Shown here piece by piece: positions 31,780 through 39,300 of a stretch of 40,865 nucleotides of DNA. The notes under the pieces were generated by a model, which did not search any database, had not been told where the DNA came from, and saw only the letters and a program-made list of their open reading frames with translations. The stretch comes from an uncultured Bacteroidales bacterium (lineage in GTDB: Bacteria > Bacteroidota > Bacteroidia > Bacteroidales > Paludibacteraceae), in contig CAMHSB010000018.1 of assembly GCA_946187695.1 (NCBI GenBank), positions 1-40,865 of the forward strand, written 5' to 3'. A program made the position numbers and the translations under genes. Positions within the stretch are counted from its first letter, which is position 1. Each line of letters starts with the position of its first letter.

Positions 31780-31810
31780 TTGCACAATTCAAAAAAAAGC
31801 ACTACCTTTG
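31780..31810 (+). promoter_or_regulatory. Bacteroidetes-type promoter of the DUF3737 gene
   Basis: -33 TTG at 31780-31782, 20-bp spacer, -7 TACCTTTG at 31803-31810. The leader to the start codon is about 115 bp and very A/T-rich, including a run of AATAATAAAAAT/ATTATTTTTATT that can pair. Confidence 0.87.
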
Positions 31811-31924
31811 CAGCGGATTTTGATTTTATTACTTTATAATAATCATAAAATAATAAAAATATTATTATTTTTATTGACTACTGGATTCAGCGGATGTATT
31901 AATTGGTGAAACGTTATTTCGAAT

Positions 31925-32647
31925 ATGACAATCATTCAAGATCAATATTTTGATGGGGAACGGCCGCTGTACGAGAGTAGGGGGCTGCGGCTGGAGCGTG
32001 TGCGGATCGGCGAAGGAGAGTCGGGGCTCAAGGAGTCGCGGCAGATTGAGGCCGTGGATTGCGAGTTCGAAGGCAAGTATGTCATTTGGGAATGTGAGGA
32101 TGTGGAGTGCCGGAATTGTCACTTTGCCGAATCGGATCGGGCACCTCTGTGGTATGACCGCAATCTGCGGCTGTACGACTGCTTGATCGATGCGCCGAAA
32201 GCCTTCCGCGAAATAGACAACCTGACCCTCGAACGCATCCGAATGACCGATGGCGCGGAAGCATTCTGGTACTGCCGTTCCGGCGAGATCTCCGACCTCA
32301 AAATAGAGCAGGGCACCTATGCCTTCATGCATGCTAAAGATTTATCTATCAGCCAATTTTGGCTGATCGGCAAATACGCTTTCCAGTACGCCCGTAACAT
32401 CGAGATCCACAATGCCATCCTCGATACCAAAGACGCTTTCTGGGAGTCCGAAAACTGCACGGTCTATGACTCCGAAATCAAAGGAGAGTACCTCGGCTGG
32501 TACTCAAAGAACCTCCGTCTCGTCCGCTGCCGCATATCCGGCACGCAGCCCTTGTGCTATAGTGAGAACCTGATGATGGAGGATTGTGTCCTCGCTCCGG
32601 ATGCCGATCGACCTTACGAAAAGTCCACTTTTGCTACCTTTGTATAG
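31925..32647 (+). CDS. DUF3737 right-handed beta-helix protein, C-terminally shortened
   Basis: A 240-residue protein made of short strands of about 20 residues, each rung bearing C-x-F/I or NL-x-L patterns: QYFDGERPLYESRGLRLERV, then APLWYDRNLRLYDCLIDAPK, AFWESENCTVYDSEIKGEYL and NLMMEDCVL. This is the DUF3737 solenoid. Family members I recall are about 280 residues with a further tail; here the end (RPYEKSTFATFV) is abrupt and about 40-50 residues are missing. The last codons overlap a promoter-like TACCTTTG, so the 3' end was probably replaced during a rearrangement. No signal peptide; function unknown. Confidence 0.82.
   Translation: MTIIQDQYFDGERPLYESRGLRLERVRIGEGESGLKESRQIEAVDCEFEGKYVIWECEDVECRNCHFAESDRAPLWYDRNLRLYDCLIDAPKAFREIDNLTLERIRMTDGAEAFWYCRSGEISDLKIEQGTYAFMHAKDLSISQFWLIGKYAFQYARNIEIHNAILDTKDAFWESENCTVYDSEIKGEYLGWYSKNLRLVRCRISGTQPLCYSENLMMEDCVLAPDADRPYEKSTFATFV
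32635..32642 (+). promoter_or_regulatory. Orphan -7 promoter box within the DUF3737 end
   Basis: TACCTTTG preceded by TTTGC, as in the promoters elsewhere, but without a TTG at the right distance. It may be the remnant of a promoter whose gene was lost. Confidence 0.4.
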
Positions 32648-32707
32648 CAAAATGCAGATTTTTTGCTTTTTTCTTTTAGTTTTCTTTTTTATATGAAATA
32701 AAAGCAG

Positions 32708-32715
32708 TAACTTTG
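32708..32715 (+). promoter_or_regulatory. Likely promoter of the rhuM-like gene (-7 box)
   Basis: TAACTTTG preceded by AAAAGCAG, the same extended form as at 20616 and 24027. The expected TTG 20 bp upstream is not there (the region is T/C-rich), so it is likely a weaker or regulated promoter. Distance to the start is about 65 bp. Confidence 0.65.
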
Positions 32716-32780
32716 CACGCTCAAAGTGCAAAGCTCGCTTACGTATACTTGCACATGAAGAAACAAAAGATACAAAAAGA

Positions 32781-33260
32781 TTGAACAATAGAGGAGAAAT
32801 AGTGATTTATCAAACGCAAGATGGTCTGGCAAAACTGGATGTCATCCTTGAGGGTGAAACCGTCTGGATTACGCAAGATCAAATGGCGGAGTTGTTTGAT
32901 CGTGACCGAACGGCTATAGGTCGACACATCAGCAATATTTTCTCCGAAGGAGAATTAGATAGAAATATGGTATGTGCAAATTTTGCACACACCACTTCGC
33001 ATGGCGCTCTTGAGGGAAAAACGCAGACTCGGATGCTGACGTACTACAACCTCGATGTAATTATTTCAGTGGGCTATCGTGTAAAAAGCAAACGAGGCGT
33101 ACAATTCCGTCAATGGGCAACGCAGCGTATACATGAGTATATTATCAAAGGCTTCGCTTTGGATGATGAGCGACTGAAAGGGAACGGAGGAGGTGCCTAT
33201 TGGCACTGGATGCGTTCAACGCGTCATGTGCGGTGTATAGAAAATAACACGAGACTTTAA
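32781..33260 (+). pseudogene. RhuM-family protein, truncated
   Basis: A 159-codon frame. Residues 4-137 match the RhuM virulence-protein family closely: RGEIVIYQTQDGLAKLDVIL, ETVWITQDQMAELFDRDRTA, then YYNLDVIISVGYRVKSKRGV and IKGFALDDERLKGNGGG. Full members I recall are over 300 residues; here the likeness stops at GGAYW, and 22 unrelated residues lead to a stop. The last 60% is missing, so it is probably inactive, although the N-terminal DNA-binding-like part is whole. I use TTG 32781; a GTG at 32802 with GAGGAG seven bases upstream is an alternative start. The break lies 130 bp upstream of the second giant gene. Confidence 0.75.
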
Positions 33261-33328
33261 GATAAACAATCCATCGGCCAATCTTGACCGATTCAAATAT
33301 AACGAAAAATTAAAAGGTACAAAAAGAT

Positions 33329-36300
33329 ATGACAACAAAATTATTTAAATCAATGAATTTAATTCGTCGCGGGAGCGGGGCAAGCCTAAACCTCTTCCGC
33401 TATGCGGCGATGGTATTAGTGCTGCTTGCCCTCGGCGTAGGTAATGTCTGGGCACATAGCAAACACTATGGCAAGGCGGTGCTGCAGAATGCAACCGGTC
33501 ATGGTACGGTGTATCTATCTACCGCTTCGGGAAGTAACTCCGGTCAGACAAGTAGTAGTAATCCCGGAACCGTAGGAGGACAATCATGGATCACATGGAA
33601 CTGTGGCGAGTCTTCTAGTAATGATTCTAAAACCTATTACGCCCGTTCTTCTGCGGCAGATGATGGTTGGTACTTTGCCGGATGGTCAGATAATAGTAAT
33701 GCGACATCCTATACGGCAAGTACAACAGGAAAAACATTTACTAAAGCTACATCTACAAACCAAAATAGTCCGACGACATCTACTATTTATGGTTTCTTCA
33801 AGCCTGTGACGGTAACGGGTGCTCCTGCCAATGTGAATATCAACCCTACGGATCCGTCGGCTACTTACAATGATGCAGCCGGAACGGTAGTATCTTTCAC
33901 AACTGCCAATTCTAATAAGATAGGCGACTTCACTACTGCCGAAAGCGGAGATGCTCGATGGGTTATCTCTGCTTGGACTCGCGCCAGCGCTTCCAGTGCC
34001 ACGTTTAACTACAAGTTTGTCGGTAATGGTTCGTATGGAACAAATAACCGCACATTCACAAAAGCGGTAACACTGACCTCCAAGGGTGATGCGTCCAGCA
34101 CAAAGACTTGTACGTTGACGGCGAAATATCCGAATCCAAGGGTTATTGAGTGCAATGCAGAGGCGACCGACCTTACGATTTATCCCACCTTCAAAGCCGC
34201 GGATGCAACGCAGGAAGCGGTAGAGAAAACGGCTGTGTTTGATGTAGTGTATGCGGATAATGCCAATAACTTCACCGCTGCCTTCAGCGGAGCGACTGGT
34301 AGCGGTACGTGGACGGTAACTGGTATTTCTGTGGATCAGACCAACCAAAAAGCAACGGTAACCTATACCTTCAACGGAAATAAGGCGGTTGGTACCCATA
34401 CGGCTGTTTTGACCTTGACTGCCAATAACTGCCAGGGTTGGGATGATACCAGCGCGGCAGGCGGCGCATCGGCAACTATTACGCTGACAGCAGAAAACAC
34501 GCAAGAAGCAACTAACGATGCGAGCGTAACAACCACGGCGAACGTGACGACGGAATATGCTACTTTTGCTCAGGCACTTGCAGCTGCCAATGCCACTTCC
34601 GGCGCTACGTTGACGCTCTTGCGTAATGTGGATTTGGGTACTATTACCGCTACCAACAATATCACCAAGGCGATGACTATCGACCTGAACGGTAAGGAGT
34701 TGCGTGCGGCAGTCAATGCTACTTCGGTAGGTATCTTGACCATCACCAAGGCAGTGGCAGTTACTATCAAGGACTCGAAAACAGGTGGTAAGATTATCAA
34801 CGAGATTGCCCGTAATAGCGAAATCCGTACTATCTTTGTTAATGCAGCAGGTGCCTCGCTCACCCTTGAGAGTGGTACGCTGGCTGTAAACAACCTTGGT
34901 CAATACGCTTCTAAAGCAGCAACAGTCAATGGTGTGGCTGTTACTGCATATACTTCTTGTTCCGCCCGTGTCATTCACCAGGTGGCTGGATCTACCGTCA
35001 ATATCAACGGTGGTAAGTTGGATGCCAAGGGAACCCGTTCGGTATATGGTATCGTGCAGGGAAGTAGTGCGGCAACGAATAAAGCCGGTACCACCGTGCT
35101 GAATGTTACCGGAGGTGAGATAGCAGTGGAGGCTCCGTATAATGCATTAGGTATCTATGCGTACGGTAAAGTCAATATGAGTGCCGGTGTGATCAATACG
35201 CATATTACCACGGATTTGATTGATGCTGCTTACGCTGCCGACAATGGTAATAATACGAATAACGGTTACGGCTATGGTATTCAAATGAAAGTGTCGGTTA
35301 GTGCAACAGCTTCCAGTTGCTATTACGGTACGCTCAATATGACCGGCGGTACGATTAATGTAATCAGCGACCGCACGAAAGCAGCCTCTCTGTATAACTA
35401 TGGTATTTATCTTGAAGCTGCTGCCACCGGTGTAGGCGCAGGTAAAACGGCAACGGATGGTACGCTGTCGCAAAAAGCAAGTGCCAAAGCAAGCATCGAA
35501 AATGCTAACATCACTGTACATTCCAATACGTATTACAGTTATGGTATTATCGTATATGGAAGTTATAACTCGTACGATAATAAATATTTCACCGTTCCGA
35601 TTAAGAATTGTAACATTGATGTGCAAGCATATCTCTATACGTATGCTATATGTGCCAATGCTGCTGTCAATAGTACCTATGGCGGTTGCTATTGGGGAGA
35701 TGTGGAATTGACCGGCAATACGGTTACCGCAGAGAGTGTGACGTCTCACACGGCTCATGCTGTTTTGGTGTCAGCTACGACAGCTCACATCTTCAAAGAC
35801 GCCAATACGACCACCGCTCCTATCTACTATGGAGAGTATGCAGTCGCAGCGAAAGCGGTTATCAACAGCGGAACCTATACCGCCAAGACGAAAACAACTA
35901 CTGCATACGCAGTTTGTTCCTCGACTCGCGCAAAGACGATCTATGATTCGGAAACCACGGTTGCTGCCAACCGCAAACCGGGCGGTAATGCCGAAGCCTA
36001 TCCGATTGTGATTATTCATGGCGGTACGTTCCGCGGCGAAGCGACCACAACAACATCTCGTGCCGTTTCCAGCGGTGGATACACTACGATTGATGGCGGT
36101 ACGTTTGAGGCATTCTCCACATCCACTACCGCATACGGATTATATGCTGTTAGTGGAAAATTAACAGCATCGGGAGTGACTATTTCGGCGAATGCTACCC
36201 AATATGCGTATGGAGCGTATGCTGATTGTGGTGTCCCTACAAACAATACTGCACAAACCGGTTTTGCGTATGCCGGTGAAATAGAACTTAACAACTGCGA

Positions 36301-39300
36301 TATCACGGCTACGACCCGCACGAGCACGGAAGCTCGTGGTGTAGTTGTGAATGCAACAAATAAGAATCATAACTGGACGCAATTTGAAAAAGATAAAACA
36401 TCCTATAGTTGGTCGGATGCAACCTATAATGCATACAAGAGTGTATTCCCGTGTACTGTTGAAGGACGCGACAATGTGGGTGTGGCTATTGCAGCGAAAG
36501 CAACGATTAACGGTTGTGATATTAAGGTTACAGCAGGAACGACAACTGCATATGGTGTTTATTCGACAGCCACTTCTGTTTCGGCTTATGCGGATGCAAG
36601 TGCTTCGCCTATCGTGGATATTAAGAATACCAAGTTTACGGTAAAGACCGATGGAACGACAAGTGCATACGGAGTATATGCCGGTGGTCCGACAACGATT
36701 GATGGATGTGACTTTACTGTTCAACCGAAGACAACCACCGCGTATGGTGTATATGCGTATGACAAGAAAACAACTATTACTAATACGAAATTTGATGTAA
36801 AAGGTACTACTACTGTATATGGTCTATATGCCAATGCAGCACTTGGTTCTACTACCGGTTGGGATTACCATGGTGAGTTTGAATTGGGTGAAGGCAACGA
36901 CTTGACGGCTGCTGCAACAGCAGGTAATACATCTCATGTGCTGACGTTAATAGCTGCTAAGAAAAATATCAATACAGAGGGTAGCGCATTCAACGGAGAT
37001 TATGCCAATGCGGCATCTGCGTTGATTACCGGTGGTAAGTACAAAGCGACAGCTACCGGAACGACCAGTTATGTATTGAATCTTTCTGCTCAACAGGTAC
37101 AAGGCAGCGCAGTTTCTCAGCCGTCTTGTACGGTAGAGGGCGGTAAGTTCTGGGCATTGGCAAGTGGCGGTACGACGGGTATTTGCACGACCAACGGCGT
37201 AGCAGGCAGTATCCTCTTTAAGGGCGGTGTGTATAATGTAAATACGACCCTTTCCAAGCATATCCCTGAAGGTTACGAAGAAGTGCCTCTCGCAAGTGAC
37301 AGAACAGAATACGGTGAAGGCTATCGTTATGAGGTGGACAAAGCCGGTATGCACGGTATCGATGTATGCCAGATTGGTTCGACCAAATATAAATCGCTGG
37401 AAGAAGCATTGCAGGTAGTTACTTCCGGTCAGGTAATCTACATGATTGCCAACTACACGATGGCAACCCCGGGGGACTATGTGCTTCCGGCAAATACAAC
37501 ATTGCTTATTCCGTATAAAACGGGTAGTGGTGCTGGTGCTACGACAGCTATTGGTAATTCTGCCTCTACAACTACATCGGCAACTACTCCTTCTTTATTC
37601 CGTAAACTAACTTTTGGTAATGGAGTTAATCTGATTTGTTACGGAACTATCGAAACGAGTGCACAGCAGAAAGCCAACGGTCAGTACAGCGCATGTGTAG
37701 GTATGCCATCTGGTCCTTATGGTCAAATACAGATGGATGAAGGTTCGCATATCAGCTTGGAGAGTGGTTCCCGTTTGAACTGCTGGGGATATATTACCGG
37801 TAAAGGGACCATCAATGTAAAGAACAATGCGACCGTATTGGAAGGTTTCCAGTTGGGCGACTGGTGCGGTGGTTCCAATGCTACTACGTTGACGGGTAGT
37901 TCCAATAAGGGCAAAGCATTCCCGATCACCCATTATTTCTACCAAAGCATCGAATGTCCGATTACCTATCGGCCAGGTGCAAAAGCATTAGGATCTACCC
38001 ACGTAAATATGTCCTTCGTGGGAACAGTTGGTCAGGATGCTGTACCATTGGTGGGTACTTCCGACGCTATGTTTATCATGGATAATGTGAATGCCAGCGA
38101 GGATACATGGGTGATGAAAGACTACGATGAGACCACCGACTATTGTTATTGGACAATCAATAGTGGTGCTTCTATTGGAAACCTTATCGTTAACATCCCG
38201 AATGCTATGTCTGTCAACTCGGCAGACTATGTATTGCCAATATGCTCGAATATGGCCGTGGTGCTCAATTACGGCGAAGGTTCTATCGGGCAGCATGCTG
38301 TCTTCACGCCGGGATCGAAACTGATCATTAACAAAGAAGGTACGCTTGTTCTAAGTGGTGTGAACGTAAGTATGTTGGATCTTACGGAATATACCGGAGC
38401 AACTATCTATCGTGCTTCGTATTCTCCGACGTGGGGCACCACTAATCCTCGCAGCACAAGCGTAAATGATGCGGAAGTGTTTGTGCATGGTAAGGTTGAA
38501 TTGAAAAACAACGGAGGTCTATATACTTCAGCAAGTGGAGCCAATATCCATTCCACGAATTCGGATGCAGGTCAAGTGTTATATACCTCGGCCGCACAAG
38601 GCGATAAGACGACATACTATTTGAAAAATGCCGCAACATCTGCTACTGCCGTTACGGTGAATGCTGCAAAATTGCGTAATGAAGATAATACCTATTCATC
38701 AACTGGAGGTACTGCTGCGGGTGATGTTTGGGTGTATGTGAATAGCAAATGGACCAAAAAGACAAAAGAAGGTTGCTTTAGTGTGGAGACGACCGATAAA
38801 AAACACTATTTTATTCAGCCTTCTGATGTAGTAGAAGTAAACTATCCGGCACAAAGTAACCACACCTATACTTCTGTGACAGGAGGTCGTGTGTTTGTTT
38901 GGGATGCAGATTGTTATTGGTGGGAAGTAGAAACAACTCCGACACCGGAGGGTTACTATAAAGCTACCACTCCGAACCACAATGGCAAGTACAACTATTA
39001 TTACTATGATAGTTCTGCCGCATGCTGGAAGATCAAGACAATAACCGTTACTTGGAATATCAATGGATCGAATACCAATTATTCCGTAGGTTACGGTACA
39101 AAACCTGAGTGGTTAGGTGCTACACCGACCAAGAGTTCTTCGTCCTCCGATTATGTATGGAGATGGGATGGTTGGACACAAGGTAGTAGTACGGAAGTTA
39201 TTGATAACAAAGAACTTCCGATTGTGACAGAGAATACGACCTTCACAGCGCACTTCTACGAGAAGTACTATGAGTACAACATTACGTTTAAGAACTCGGA

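Noticed and set aside
32504..32788. Reverse-strand open frame (94 codons) around the promoter at 32708
   Set aside because: Lys/Phe-rich translation of a T/C-rich intergenic stretch with no homology; it would overlap the DUF3737 gene in antisense.
33686..34978. Reverse-strand open frame (430 codons) opposite the second giant gene
   Set aside because: The + strand frame is open for over 7.5 kb with a signal peptide and known repeats. The reverse frame is Cys/Arg/Ser-rich without a fold. The one at 19227-20285 was rejected for the same reason.
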